This document shows positions 1-11,611 of a stretch of 64,000 nt of DNA, piece by piece (position 1 is the stretch's first letter; every line of letters begins with the position of its first letter). The position numbers and the translations under genes are program-made. This stretch comes from Cerioporus squamosus. Lineage: Eukaryota; Basidiomycota; Agaricomycetes; Polyporales; Polyporaceae. Below the pieces are notes generated by a model. It was given only the letters and a program-made list of their open reading frames with translations. It was not told the origin of the DNA and searched no databases. The DNA is taken from contig JABYQS010000062.1 of the NCBI GenBank assembly GCA_022592435.1, forward strand, positions 124,001 through 188,000. The letters run 5' to 3'.

Positions 1-432
1 TTCGCACCAGTCTTGAACTTGCGATTGGACGGGGTGGTTGGCGACGAGGTTGTTCTGATTGGAGTGAGTGGGACGAGGACGATCACAACACATGAAAGAA
101 CTTACCGGGTTGTACAGGAACGCGTGTGCGTCGACAGCAGCAAGCGCACCGGTGGGTCGCAACGCAGGGGGGACATTCGGAATAGCGGCGAAGCCGATGT
201 TGATGAGGACCTGCGAGAGATGAACGACACTGTAAGGACGGTTGCATTGCGTCAACGTACCGTGCGGAGTTCCCCATAACCGAATTCCCAGCGATCGGCG
301 GCATCCGTGGCAAAGATCGACGCGAGGACCTGTATCCGCAGCGAAGTCAGGCAGAAGTAATAGCGATGACGACGATGGGAGAGGGCAACGGACCATGAAG
401 TCTTGCCAAGTGATGGTGATTCGGGCGGCCAT
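1..432 (-). CDS. Hypothetical protein, 3' end cut by the window edge
   Basis: I do not recognise the family. Four exons can be read on the minus strand: 432-394, 329-261, 210-106 and 54-1. The introns have GT-AG borders and the phases agree, giving at least 89 residues starting MAARITITWQDFM. The start is supported by a TATA box about 120 bp upstream (560-554) and by an acceptor that keeps frame. The protein begins with a hydrophilic stretch, then a mixed helix-like segment (VLINIGFAAIPNVPP); no known motif is visible. The gene continues beyond base 1. A hAT transposon has entered its upstream region at 687, about 255 bp before the ATG. The breakpoint of the 7-kb tandem duplication (378) lies inside its first intron, so promoter plus exon 1 exist a second time at 7433-7741. 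Being a TE-borne gene itself cannot be excluded. Confidence 0.5.
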   Translation of the reverse strand, partial: MAARITITWQDFMVRCPLPSSSSLLLLPDFAADTGPRVDLCHGCRRSLGIRLWGTPHGTLTQCNRPYSVVHLSQVLINIGFAAIPNVPPALRPTGALAAVDAHAFLYNPVSSFMCCDRPRPTHSNQNNLVANHPVQSQVQDWCE

Positions 433-553
433 AGCGAGGGCGAAGATCGTGCGAGGGGAAGGCGAGGATCGGGGGGAGCGAGCGGGGGCGCAATGGCAGT
501 CAGGAACGAAGGACGTGGGCGCCGGCTTTCCAAATGGGGCAACGCCGCCGGCG

Positions 554-560
554 TTATATA
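554..560 (-). promoter_or_regulatory. TATA box of the minus-strand hypothetical gene
   Basis: TATATAA reads on the minus strand 122 bp upstream of the ATG at 432, a plausible distance allowing a leader of roughly 90 nt. It lies in the 309-bp segment that is copied at 7433-7741, so the box is also present at 7609-7615. Confidence 0.45.
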
Positions 561-678
561 CGTGCGAGCGCCTGACGAGCGCACGGCGACAGGACCGGGA
601 GAGCAGCGGCTCCGGGTCAGCATAGATCGACAGACTGCGAGAGCTGTATGTGGAGAGGGCCACGGAGACAGAATCGAG

Positions 679-686
679 GTCGTACA
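679..686 (+). repeat. Left 8-bp target site duplication of the hAT insertion
   Basis: GTCGTACA directly precedes the left terminal repeat at 687 and recurs directly after the right terminal repeat of the second copy at 14488-14495. Eight bases is the hAT superfamily standard. A further copy at 7734-7741 belongs to the duplicated flank. Confidence 0.93.
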
Positions 687-1215
687 TAAGGCTGAGCACG
701 GATCCACCCGTGGGTTATCCGGACCCGGACCTACGGGTTAGGGTTACCTCCGGACCCTCCACCTGGACCCGCACGGATCCTATCCGCGAAGGCACCCGTA
801 TCCGCAGATCCGGACCCGGAACCCACGGGTTAATCCGCTCATGGATCCGCATCCGGAGTAACCTACGGGTATCCGGCTCATGTCGCACCAATGGTGATGG
901 TACATGTGCTCCGGAGGACCTGGACGCACGGCAAGGAGCCTAGTACACACCATACAAGGAGCAAGGAGTTAGTAGTTCATCTTGTACTTGTGACTGTAAG
1001 TCTATCTCAACTAGTCGGACTAGTAAGTAACTGAAGAGCTCAAATGCGAGAAGATAGTAATACTTAGCAAGCTACATGGTAGATCATAACTAGTAGACGG
1101 CAAGGACGACGTGACATGAAAATAGTGAAGAAGACATTGGTCATTCAATTGGGAAGATACAGCGCCGTGGTTGAACACGGAGTATAGTAGTACATGTACG
1201 GACTAAATCAGGACG

Positions 1216-4200
1216 TTAAGCAGTCGATGAAGAGGCAGCAGGGCGGCGCCGGGATTTGTCAACGGAAGGAGGGCCGTCGAGGAGCTCGACGTCGCTGTCC
1301 CCCTCTCCGGGAGTTGTCGCCGTGTTGAGCTGAGCAGTGGCAGCAAGAGGCCGCCCACGGATGCGCGCAACAATCTCCTGCTCGGGCACGAGGTCGGGGA
1401 TGCGTGCCCACGAGCCCAGGAGCGTACTTGCCCGGACAGACGCGTCGTTGAGGGAGTAACGGAGCCGCGAGACGGTCAGACGGCCCCGCGAGAACGCGCG
1501 CTCGACGTCAGTAGAAGTCGCTGCAAAGCATGGAAGTCAGCCTTGGAAGTACGAGATGACAGAAACGAGGACACACCTGGCACAGACAAGAAGTCCAGAG
1601 CCATCTGGGCCAAGGACGTGTCGGTCTCAGTCTCAGCGACCACTCGCCAGTAGGCAAGAGGGTCCGTGATGGTCGGCAGTGGGGGAGACTCGAGGTAGAC
1701 CTCGAGAAGGTCCTGCGGGGCGGCCACATTGCCCAAGGAGAGTTGGGCGAAGAGTGCACGCGTTCCCTAAAGTAAGAAGTTGTGTTAGCATTGTGTGAAT
1801 GTTGAATTATGAAGACGACATACTGCTGCAGTGCTTGCGCTGGCACTCCTACGTCCAGGGCCCGGACGACGAGACAGTGGAGTCGTCGTACTGCCTGCCG
1901 GGGTATTCGCGGGCTCAGCAGGTGCCGCCCGCTTGTAGCGTGATACCCACTCCCCACGAAGGAGAGAGATGGCCTCCTCGATCCACTCCTCGGGCCAATC
2001 CTTCGAGCGGAAGTAGGCAGTCTTGTACTTTGGATGCAAGACTGTAGTATGCGACTCGTCAGCATGGATCACATATGGTTGACTGGAGAGATGAAGGACG
2101 TACTCATAGCAGCGCGGTAGATGAATGTCTCATCAGTAAGTTGATAGTACTTGTCGAGAATAACGCGGCCACGTTTGGCGGCGGCGCGCACACAGGGCGC
2201 GAGGGTCTCATCGGCGGCGAAACGGTCGACGTGCTCGGTCAGGAGGTCCATGTAAGGGATGACCTCGTGAACGAGGGCCCGAGAGCTCGTCGATATCTGA
2301 TTGGTAGCAAAATCGAAGGGCTATGAATGGTTATCAGAAAGTAATGATACAAACTGCAATGAACTGCGGTACTTACGTCGAGAAGACGATAGACTTGGTC
2401 AAGGACCTTCCACTCGTCCTCGGACAGGATGAAGCGGCGCAATCTGGCACCAGTGCGCTTGTTGAACTGCGACATATTGCACAATGTGTCGAGGACATCT
2501 TGCATCTCGAGAGCGCGCTCGACGACATGGGTGACAGTGTTCCAACGCGTCTTGACGGACCGGATGAGGACAGTCGAATTGAGGTCGGCACCATCGGCGA
2601 GTTTGCCTAGCTCCTCCCGGATGGTAGGACTATGCCACACCTTCACCGACAGCTTGAGAATCTGTAGAGCCCATCGTCAATGATTGTCTTGTCTTATACA
2701 TCACAAGAATATCAAGACGGACACACCTTCTCAAGGGCGACCTGGCCCTCCTTGATCTCCTCACGTGTCAGCACAAGGTCCGGATGATCGTCGTCGATGC
2801 TGGTCAAGATGGCCTCGTCTGCGGCTTCGCGATCTTCATCGGCCTCTTCAGCGGCTTCGACGTCTTCCTCGTCGACCTCGTCGTCCGAGAGCTGGTTGAG
2901 CTCCTTCTCGGCCTCAGCGGCCTCGGCGGAGTCCTCCCCGCGAGCCTGACGTTTGCGGGCGAACTGCGAAAGAATAGCCTGTGCAGAGTCGTCAGTCGAA
3001 CAAGCTGGACGGTAGAGATCGGAGATGAGACACACCTTGACGACCAGATTGAGGACATGTCCAAAGCAGCGCACGCGGACATCGCGTCCGCGGAACAGCG
3101 GAAGCTGTTTCTGGATTTCATCCAGCATCTTGTCATTGTTAGAAGCATTGTCGCAGACGACGGCGAGGACCTGATATGTGTAATGCGTCAATCAGTCGTC
3201 CGGGAATCAGAGGAGGTACGGCGAAAGCACAGTACCTTGTATTCGATGCCATACTTCCTCATGCACTCCAGCAGTTTCTCGGCGAGATATTCGCCCGTAT
3301 GCGCCTTTGTGAGCCTACAAAAAGGACGCATATGATGAGTCAGGACGTTCGAAACGAACACAAAAGACATAAACGAAAAGACTCACCTTATGAAGTCGAG
3401 AATAATATGGCGGATCTCCCCAGCTTCGTGCCAGTGCGCCGTCACTCCGAGGAAAGACATGACGTTTGGAGACGTCCACCCATCGACGCAAAGATGGATC
3501 TTGCCTTTGTACGCCTGCCAAGGGTGGTCGTGGGCGGTGTTGACGTCACGGTTGTGCTCGGGAGAAGGAGGTCGCTGGTCTCCAGAGGAGAGACTCACCT
3601 CGAAACGTTGGAGGAGCTTGACGGTGGTCTCGTCGAGGATCGTCTGGATGTCTCTAGACACGGTGAAGCGTGAGGGGACCTCGACTTTCGCGTAGAGCAT
3701 CTTGAGGATCTCGCGGAACTCGGGGTCCTCGACGGCGGCGAAGGGGCGATGACGGGCGGAGCACCACATGGCGAGGAGGAAGCGCAGACGAGCGGGCGAG
3801 TACGTAGCCCCAGCCGCGAATGCGGTGATCATCTCAGTCTCAGGGCTCTCGTCTGGCTCGCAGTTGTCGACATGACGCTTGAGGTTGCCGGTTGAGTCCT
3901 CGTAGTCGGAGCGGTCGACGTGCTTCGAAGGATATCTCATCAAACAAGGGGTGTCAGCCTCCGGCATTCACAGATACTATAGCGCAAGAGAAACCAAACT
4001 TACTTCTTGCAGACGAACCGATAAATGATGGTCGAGTCGCGCCCCCGGATGATGAGGGGTGCCCGGTAGTGTTGGTATACACGCGAGCGCCAGCCTTTAG
4101 AGAGGGTATCTAGAGACAATGCGTTTTGAGCCGGTCGGATACAGGTCAGAGGGGTCCAATGTACGCACCGAGTACCTGCTCAGGGGTCATCCCAGAGTAC

Positions 4201-4556
4201 TTGGCGAGGAACTTCTTGCGCTTCTCCTCGCCCGACAGCAAGCGTGTCTTCTTTGAACGACGGACACGCGCGTCCAAAGCGGCGACCCCGCCATCGGTAG
4301 CCTCGGCCTCGCCGTCCGGGTCAGCATCCGGTTCGGTCGTATCGCCAGCACCGCTATCGTTGGTCGGAATGTCGGAGACATCACCTTCCTTGCGACGCTT
4401 CGAGACATGGGCAGGCTGGGAGGCGACAGAACGGGACGCAGGATCGCCTGTAGTGTCCGTCGTGGTCGCAGAGTTGCCAGAGCCGGCCGACTGTGTCTCG
4501 GCGCGAGGACGTTTAGAACGGGAGGAGGCTGGGTCGGCGGTAGGGTTCGAAGACAT
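1216..4556 (-). CDS. hAT-family transposase (907 aa), copy 1
   Basis: DDE transposase that would cut and rejoin the element ends. Eleven exons fit with GT-AG introns and agreeing phases: 4556-4169, 4109-4004, 3935-3387, 3314-3236, 3170-3036, 2978-2727, 2661-2377, 2320-2104, 2041-1824, 1766-1577 and 1520-1216, totalling 2,724 nt with no internal stop. A basic Ser-rich N-terminus is followed by a BED-like zinc finger (FVCKK to NLKRHVDNC, about residues 160-190). The RNase H-like core carries CVDGWTS (Asp about 316) and CDNASNND (Asp about 381). An acidic insert is encoded by exon 6. The C-terminal dimerisation region contains TDVERAFSRGRLT (Glu about 813) and LLGSWA. These three acidic residues match the Hermes catalytic triad by position. 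I chose the ATG at 4556; an in-frame Met lies upstream at 4634. The frame is fully open, so the gene may be active. Confidence 0.93.
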
Positions 4557-5708
4557 GGGAGAGGTGATGAAAGACTCTATGAACAAGGGGCTGTGGGAGA
4601 TGTCGTTCAACGGGGAAGGAGATCGACGACTCACAATGTCTCAGGGTGTCCATGGTATATAATAGATCCTGGGGTATTCACCTCGTCTCCGATGCCGTGA
4701 TATTCGTCAGCCTGGGGCTGCACAGGGACAGCTGCGATTCTCCGAGACGGGATTGCGAAGTCGCGCTCGTAGCGATAGTCGGCAGCCTCGAGGGTGTCAA
4801 AGTTAGGTCTCTGCAGCCCAACACACTGTCAGCGTTGTCAAAAAACGGTTAGCATAGCGACTGCGCACCTCTGACACGTAACATCTACTCCCTATCTACC
4901 CCGTCGCCGACTGGACTCTTGTCCCGAGACTCGGTGAATGCGCGTGTTCGACTGCCAAGGTCATGTTGCAGAGTGAGCACGGCGTGTTGGGGATCAGCGG
5001 GTTCAAGACTCACCGGAGGAATTTGAAACCAACTTGGTCATGTTGGCGATTGCGCAAGAGCACGACCGTGCAACACGGCGGGGAGATAGCGAAGTGGCAG
5101 ATGAGGAGAGGACTATGTTGCCCGCGCAAAGGCCAAGTATGTCAGGCGCTCAAACAAGCTCGACCTTGACACCTTTATGCCCACGGTGAAGCTACGTCCT
5201 CCTCGTCAGTTAACTCCTGCTCATCGTTACTGTCGACCTCTACGACAACCTCACCTTTGTGCAACGACTCGATGCACCGCCGCAAAGCCGCGCTTGCCGT
5301 TTTCCTCATTGCATGCACTCTGATCCTAGTCGGCTACGCGATCGCAGATCGGTATCTCGCCCAGCGCCTCGGCTCCCCACTTCAGTTTACAGTCAATATT
5401 ACGGCCTCCGAACGTCCCTCCTGACCTCCAGACGGGTCTGCTACGTCGAAAATGCGCTGCAGACGGCAGGTGAGTGTCTCAGATAACAAGTCTGGCTGTG
5501 CAAATACTGATCTTTCTGACCGATGTCTGTGCATCGTGTTTCCCTCGTTGCAGTCCTGAGCTGAGGCGCCCGGTCTGTCCGTCCGCGCTGGATACTCCGT
5601 CCTCTCACCCCATTCCCCGTTCGCCTTCAATATAACGAACTATGTACACCGTCCTCTCGCCAGGACACCCCGTCTTACCAGCTCTCTGTCCGCATCACCG
5701 TCATCCCC
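4557..5708. promoter_or_regulatory. Central divergent region of hAT copy 1 (shared promoter)
   Basis: This 1.15-kb stretch separates the starts of the two divergent element genes and should hold both promoters. Coding-like pieces occur near 5160-5490, including a hydrophobic segment and a strong GTGAGT donor near 5468. The second gene may therefore have upstream exons here, but no single reading joins them in frame. Copy 2 has the same region at 11612-12763. Confidence 0.5.
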
Positions 5709-7052
5709 ATGGACTTCTCTTCTGACATCTTCCTGCGCAAGGACGCCGCCATGCTGCATCTCCCTGGTATCCCCCTCACAGACATCGTCGTTGTCGTCGA
5801 TGGGCCTACTGCCGTCGAACCGTTCATGGTGAGTCATCTCCGAGTCGCGCTCGCGTACTGTTCCCTCCTGACAGGAATCACCGGCTAACCACTCAGTGCC
5901 TATAGCTTGTCCTACCAATTGACACGCTCGCCCGAGTCACGGCCCCCAAGATCTCGGGCTGGCTCACTGCGCTCAGTGGGCCGGGCATCGGACAGGCGGA
6001 CATGAAGCCCAGCCACCGCGACACTCTTCTGAAGATTGTCTGCGGCCTTCGCGGCTTCCTCGAGAGCCCCCTCGGTGTTCGACTTGACACCGACTGGGCT
6101 GAGTTCACGCGTCTCCTGACCCGGGCAGCCACTCGCGTCGGCCCTCTCGAGCCAGCCAGCGCGGCTCTCGAGCCTGTGACGAGTTGGTTAGAGCATACAT
6201 TCCCCGCGGTACGTCCCTCCTTCGTTGACTGTCCGACGTGTCTTTGCTGACACATCGATCTGCCACTTACAGACGGTCTTCATGCCTGTGTATGAGACCT
6301 ACGAAGACCCCGCCTTGACTGTCGACAACGAGACCAAGAAGGTCGAGATCATCGCTACTTTGGCGATGATGCTCGACCCCCGCATCCGCGAGGCTCTGCA
6401 AGACGGCTTCGCAACTCGCTCCGAGTCTCCCTCCGGGTCCACGTTCAGCGGCTCGCGCGTCCCCGATCGCCCCGCTGTCACCCCTTCTTCGTCTGGCCCT
6501 TCTCGCCGGGCACGCAAGCGTGCAGCGCAGAAGGCCTCTGCTGCCCAGCGCGCCGCTGTCGCCGCATCCGACGGCATCTCCCTGCCTCAGCCGACCTCCA
6601 TGCTCCCGGAGTCCCCGGTTACTCCCTCGGCGGCGCCCCCTCCGCCCTCCGCAGCTCCTCCTGCCTGCGCTCGGACTCCGACTGCTCAGGTCGCCAACTC
6701 TGTTATCACGGTCTCCGCTCCGAGTCCTTCCACCCTCGCGACTCCTATCATGCCGGTGCACATTCCCGGTACTCCCATCCCCGTCGTCTCTGCCCCGGTC
6801 GTCTCCACTCCTGCCGTTCCAGTACACATCCCCAGCCGTGACGTTCTCTCCGAGTCCGAGGCCCTGCCTACCCTCTCCAAGGCCGCAAAGGGGAAGCGGC
6901 CGGCGGCGACTGTTGAGACTGACGAGTCGGGTGATGAGGCCTCCGATGGGGCTGAGTCCGACGACTCTATGCCGTCTCTTCAGACGGTCTCAAATTCGTC
7001 TGACAGTGAGGACGAGGAGTATGTTGACGACGACGATGATTACTACGACTAG
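5709..7052 (+). CDS. Second hAT-encoded protein, acidic C-terminus (at least 400 aa), copy 1
   Basis: Function unknown. Three exons fit in phase: 5709-5828, 5906-6208 and 6273-7052 (1,203 nt). The frame stays open for about 145 bp upstream of the ATG without another Met, so a 5' exon may be missing from this model. Residues 1 to about 160 look folded (hydrophobic segments such as TDIVVVVDGP and a helix-rich part with KIVCGLRGFLE). A second structured piece runs to about residue 195. The remainder is a low-complexity Ser/Pro/Ala tail with basic patches and an Asp/Glu-rich end (DSEDEEYVDDDDDYYD). It starts divergently from the transposase, so co-expression and a helper or regulatory role in transposition are inferred from context only. 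No catalytic motif was recognised. Confidence 0.72.
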
Positions 7053-7432
7053 AAGCGACTAAGTACCACTGTACCAGTACCAGTAAACCGTAGTGCTGCT
7101 TACCCTTACTGTATGCCATACATGATACCGTTATGTTGAACTCTATGTTTCTTAGCCTTAGTACTTATGTGTCTATGCATTATGCCTTCTCCCATGCCAC
7201 TGTGTGTGCCTGTGTGCCCTCGGATTATGATAGCAACATCAGAGGAACTGCGCCGGCCAAGGACTTGCCCTTGAATGAGACAGATCCGCGCAGACTTCCG
7301 GGGGTCTGCACCTGGATCCGGGCGCTATCTGTGGGCGCGGATATCCGGACCCGTATGAACCGGACCTACGGGTTGCCTCCGGGTGCGGATCCAGGTCTAC
7401 CTGCGGTGGACCTGATCCATTGCTCAGCCTTA
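7053..7432. other. 3' end and right subterminal zone of hAT copy 1
   Basis: No gene. It holds the untranslated tail of the second protein gene, then from about 7290 a dense run of GGATCC, CCGGACC and CGGGT motifs leading to the right terminal repeat. The left counterpart is 687-900. Confidence 0.6.
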
Positions 7433-7741
7433 GGAGAGGGCAACGGACCATGAAGTCTTGCCAAGTGATGGTGATTCGGGCGGCCATAGCGAGGGCGAAG
7501 ATCGTGCGAGGGGAAGGCGAGGATCGGGGGGAGCGAGCGGGGGCGCAATGGCAGTCAGGAACGAAGGACGTGGGCGCCGGCTTTCCAAATGGGGCAACGC
7601 CGCCGGCGTTATATACGTGCGAGCGCCTGACGAGCGCACGGCGACAGGACCGGGAGAGCAGCGGCTCCGGGTCAGCATAGATCGACAGACTGCGAGAGCT
7701 GTATGTGGAGAGGGCCACGGAGACAGAATCGAGGTCGTACA
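7433..7741 (-). repeat. Second copy of host promoter and exon 1, between the two hAT elements
   Basis: Identical to 378-686. On the minus strand it carries the TATA box (7615-7609) and first exon (7487-7449) of the hypothetical gene at the window start, then 16 bp of intron 1. It ends abruptly at the right terminal repeat of hAT copy 1. Transcription from this copy would run into the transposon, so it is a promoter-exon fragment and not a gene. Confidence 0.85.
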
Positions 7742-8270
7742 TAAGGCTGAGCACGGATCCACCCGTGGGTTATCCGGACCCGGACCTACGGGTTAGGGTT
7801 ACCTCCGGACCCTCCACCTGGACCCGCACGGATCCTATCCGCGAAGGCACCCGTATCCGCAGATCCGGACCCGGAACCCACGGGTTAATCCGCTCATGGA
7901 TCCGCATCCGGAGTAACCTATGGGTATCCGGCTCATGTCGCACCAATGGTGATGGTACATGTGCTCCGGAGGACCTGGACGCACGGCAAGGAGCCTAGTA
8001 CACACCATACAAGGAGCAAGGAGTTAGTAGTTCATCTTGTACTTGTGACTGTAAGTCTATCTCAACTAGTCGGACTAGTAAGTAACTGAAGAGCTCAAAT
8101 GCGAGAAGATAGTAATACTTAGCAAGCTACATGGTAGATCATAACTAGTAGACGGCAAGGACGACGTGACATGAAAATAGTGAAGAAGACATTGGTCATT
8201 CAATTGGGAAGATACAGCGCCGTGGTTGAACACGGAGTATAGTAGTACATGTACGGACTAAATCAGGACG

Positions 8271-11200
8271 TTAAGCAGTCGATGAAGAGGCAGCAGGGCG
8301 GCGCCGGGATTTGTCAACGGAAGGAGGGCCGTCGAGGAGCTCGACGTCGCTGTCCCCCTCTCCGGGAGTTGTCGCCGTGTTGAGCTGAGCAGTGGCAGCA
8401 AGAGGCCGCCCACGGATGCGCGCAACAATCTCCTGCTCGGGCACGAGGTCGGGGATGCGTGCCCACGAGCCCAGGAGCGTACTTGCCCGGACAGACGCGT
8501 CGTTGAGGGAGTAACGGAGCCGCGAGACGGTCAGACGGCCCCGCGAGAACGCGCGCTCGACGTCAGTAGAAGTCGCTGCAAAGCATGGAAGTCAGCCTTG
8601 GAAGTACGAGATGACAGAAACGAGGACACACCTGGCACAGACAAGAAGTCCAGAGCCATCTGGGCCAAGGACGTGTCGGTCTCAGTCTCAGCGACCACTC
8701 GCCAGTAGGCAAGAGGGTCCGTGATGGTCGGCAGTGGGGGAGACTCGAGGTAGACCTCGAGAAGGTCCTGCGGGGCGGCCACATTGCCCAAGGAGAGTTG
8801 GGCGAAGAGTGCACGCGTTCCCTAAAGTAAGAAGTTGTGTTAGCATTGTGTGAATGTTGAATTATGAAGACGACATACTGCTGCAGTGCTTGCGCTGGCA
8901 CTCCTACGTCCAGGGCCCGGACGACGAGACAGTGGAGTCGTCGTACTGCCTGCCGGGGTATTCGCGGGCTCAGCAGGTGCCGCCCGCTTGTAGCGTGATA
9001 CCCACTCCCCACGAAGGAGAGAGATGGCCTCCTCGATCCACTCCTCGGGCCAATCCTTCGAGCGGAAGTAGGCAGTCTTGTACTTTGGATGCAAGACTGT
9101 AGTATGCGACTCGTCAGCATGGATCACATATGGTTGACTGGAGAGATGAAGGACGTACTCATAGCAGCGCGGTAGATGAATGTCTCATCAGTAAGTTGAT
9201 AGTACTTGTCGAGAATAACGCGGCCACGTTTGGCGGCGGCGCGCACACAGGGCGCGAGGGTCTCATCGGCGGCGAAACGGTCGACGTGCTCGGTCAGGAG
9301 GTCCATGTAAGGGATGACCTCGTGAACGAGGGCCCGAGAGCTCGTCGATATCTGATTGGTAGCAAAATCGAAGGGCTATGAATGGTTATCAGAAAGTAAT
9401 GATACAAACTGCAATGAACTGCGGTACTTACGTCGAGAAGACGATAGACTTGGTCAAGGACCTTCCACTCGTCCTCGGACAGGATGAAGCGGCGCAATCT
9501 GGCACCAGTGCGCTTGTTGAACTGCGACATATTGCACAATGTGTCGAGGACATCTTGCATCTCGAGAGCGCGCTCGACGACATGGGTGACAGTGTTCCAA
9601 CGCGTCTTGACGGACCGGATGAGGACAGTCGAATTGAGGTCGGCACCATCGGCGAGTTTGCCTAGCTCCTCCCGGATGGTAGGACTATGCCACACCTTCA
9701 CCGACAGCTTGAGAATCTGTAGAGCCCATCGTCAATGATTGTCTTGTCTTATACATCACAAGAATATCAAGACGGACACACCTTCTCAAGGGCGACCTGG
9801 CCCTCCTTGATCTCCTCACGTGTCAGCACAAGGTCCGGATGATCGTCGTCGATGCTGGTCAAGATGGCCTCGTCTGCGGCTTCGCGATCTTCATCGGCCT
9901 CTTCAGCGGCTTCGACGTCTTCCTCGTCGACCTCGTCGTCCGAGAGCTGGTTGAGCTCCTTCTCGGCCTCAGCGGCCTCGGCGGAGTCCTCCCCGCGAGC
10001 CTGACGTTTGCGGGCGAACTGCGAAAGAATAGCCTGTGCAGAGTCGTCAGTCGAACAAGCTGGACGGTAGAGATCGGAGATGAGACACACCTTGACGACC
10101 AGATTGAGGACATGTCCAAAGCAGCGCACGCGGACATCGCGTCCGCGGAACAGCGGAAGCTGTTTCTGGATTTCATCCAGCATCTTGTCATTGTTAGAAG
10201 CATTGTCGCAGACGACGGCGAGGACCTGATATGTGTAATGCGTCAATCAGTCGTCCGGGAATCAGAGGAGGTACGGCGAAAGCACAGTACCTTGTATTCG
10301 ATGCCATACTTCCTCATGCACTCCAGCAGTTTCTCGGCGAGATATTCGCCCGTATGCGCCTTTGTGAGCCTACAAAAAGGACGCATATGATGAGTCAGGA
10401 CGTTCGAAACGAACACAAAAGACATAAACGAAAAGACTCACCTTATGAAGTCGAGAATAATATGGCGGATCTCCCCAGCTTCGTGCCAGTGCGCCGTCAC
10501 TCCGAGGAAAGACATGACGTTTGGAGACGTCCACCCATCGACGCAAAGATGGATCTTGCCTTTGTACGCCTGCCAAGGGTGGTCGTGGGCGGTGTTGACG
10601 TCACGGTTGTGCTCGGGAGAAGGAGGTCGCTGGTCTCCAGAGGAGAGACTCACCTCGAAACGTTGGAGGAGCTTGACGGTGGTCTCGTCGAGGATCGTCT
10701 GGATGTCTCTAGACACGGTGAAGCGTGAGGGGACCTCGACTTTCGCGTAGAGCATCTTGAGGATCTCGCGGAACTCGGGGTCCTCGACGGCGGCGAAGGG
10801 GCGATGACGGGCGGAGCACCACATGGCGAGGAGGAAGCGCAGACGAGCGGGCGAGTACGTAGCCCCAGCCGCGAATGCGGTGATCATCTCAGTCTCAGGG
10901 CTCTCGTCTGGCTCGCAGTTGTCGACATGACGCTTGAGGTTGCCGGTTGAGTCCTCGTAGTCGGAGCGGTCGACGTGCTTCGAAGGATATCTCATCAAAC
11001 AAGGGGTGTCAGCCTCCGGCATTCACAGATACTATAGCGCAAGAGAAACCAAACTTACTTCTTGCAGACGAACCGATAAATGATGGTCGAGTCGCGCCCC
11101 CGGATGATGAGGGGTGCCCGGTAGTGTTGGTATACACGCGAGCGCCAGCCTTTAGAGAGGGTATCTAGAGACAATGCGTTTTGAGCCGGTCGGATACAGG

Positions 11201-11611
11201 TCAGAGGGGTCCAATGTACGCACCGAGTACCTGCTCAGGGGTCATCCCAGAGTACTTGGCGAGGAACTTCTTGCGCTTCTCCTCGCCCGACAGCAAGCGT
11301 GTCTTCTTTGAACGACGGACACGCGCGTCCAAAGCGGCGACCCCGCCATCGGTAGCCTCGGCCTCGCCGTCCGGGTCAGCATCCGGTTCGGTCGTATCGC
11401 CAGCACCGCTATCGTTGGTCGGAATGTCGGAGACATCACCTTCCTTGCGACGCTTCGAGACATGGGCAGGCTGGGAGGCGACAGAACGGGACGCAGGATC
11501 GCCTGTAGTGTCCGTCGTGGTCGCAGAGTTGCCAGAGCCGGCCGACTGTGTCTCGGCGCGAGGACGTTTAGAACGGGAGGAGGCTGGGTCGGCGGTAGGG
11601 TTCGAAGACAT
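8271..11611 (-). CDS. hAT-family transposase (907 aa), copy 2
   Basis: Same eleven-exon gene as copy 1, all coordinates shifted by 7,055 (first exon 11611-11224, last exon 8575-8271). The BED-like finger, both core Asp motifs and the dimerisation motif VERAFSRGR are present, and no stop or frameshift was seen. Two intact transposase genes lie in tandem here, a state in which either could mobilise itself, the partner or the whole composite. Confidence 0.92.

Larger units (their letters stand above)
687..7432 (+). mobile_element. Autonomous-looking hAT transposon, copy 1
   Basis: The ends form a perfect 12-bp terminal inverted repeat, TAAGGCTGAGCA, at 687-698 and its complement at 7421-7432; after two mismatched bases GGATC is again shared. 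Inside each end lies a cluster of short GC-rich motifs (GGATCC, CCGGACC, ACGGGTT). The 15-mer CCGGACCTACGGGTT occurs at 725-739 and 7360-7374. Such subterminal clusters are the usual transposase-binding zones of hAT elements. The element encodes an intact transposase on the minus strand (4556-1216) and a second protein on the plus strand (5709-7052) from a common central region. The left flank carries the 8-bp duplication; the right flank does not, because it joins a copy of the upstream host DNA. Confidence 0.93.

Noticed and set aside
735..746. GGGTTAGGGTTA, two telomere-type repeats near the left hAT end
   Set aside because: Only two units, within an array of similar GC-rich words; more simply part of the subterminal motif cluster than an interstitial telomere.
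378..7741. Reading the two flank copies (378-686 and 7433-7741) as very long LTRs of a retrotransposon
   Set aside because: They lack TG...CA ends, the internal part encodes a hAT transposase with its own terminal repeats, and the target duplication is 8 bp around the hAT ends.
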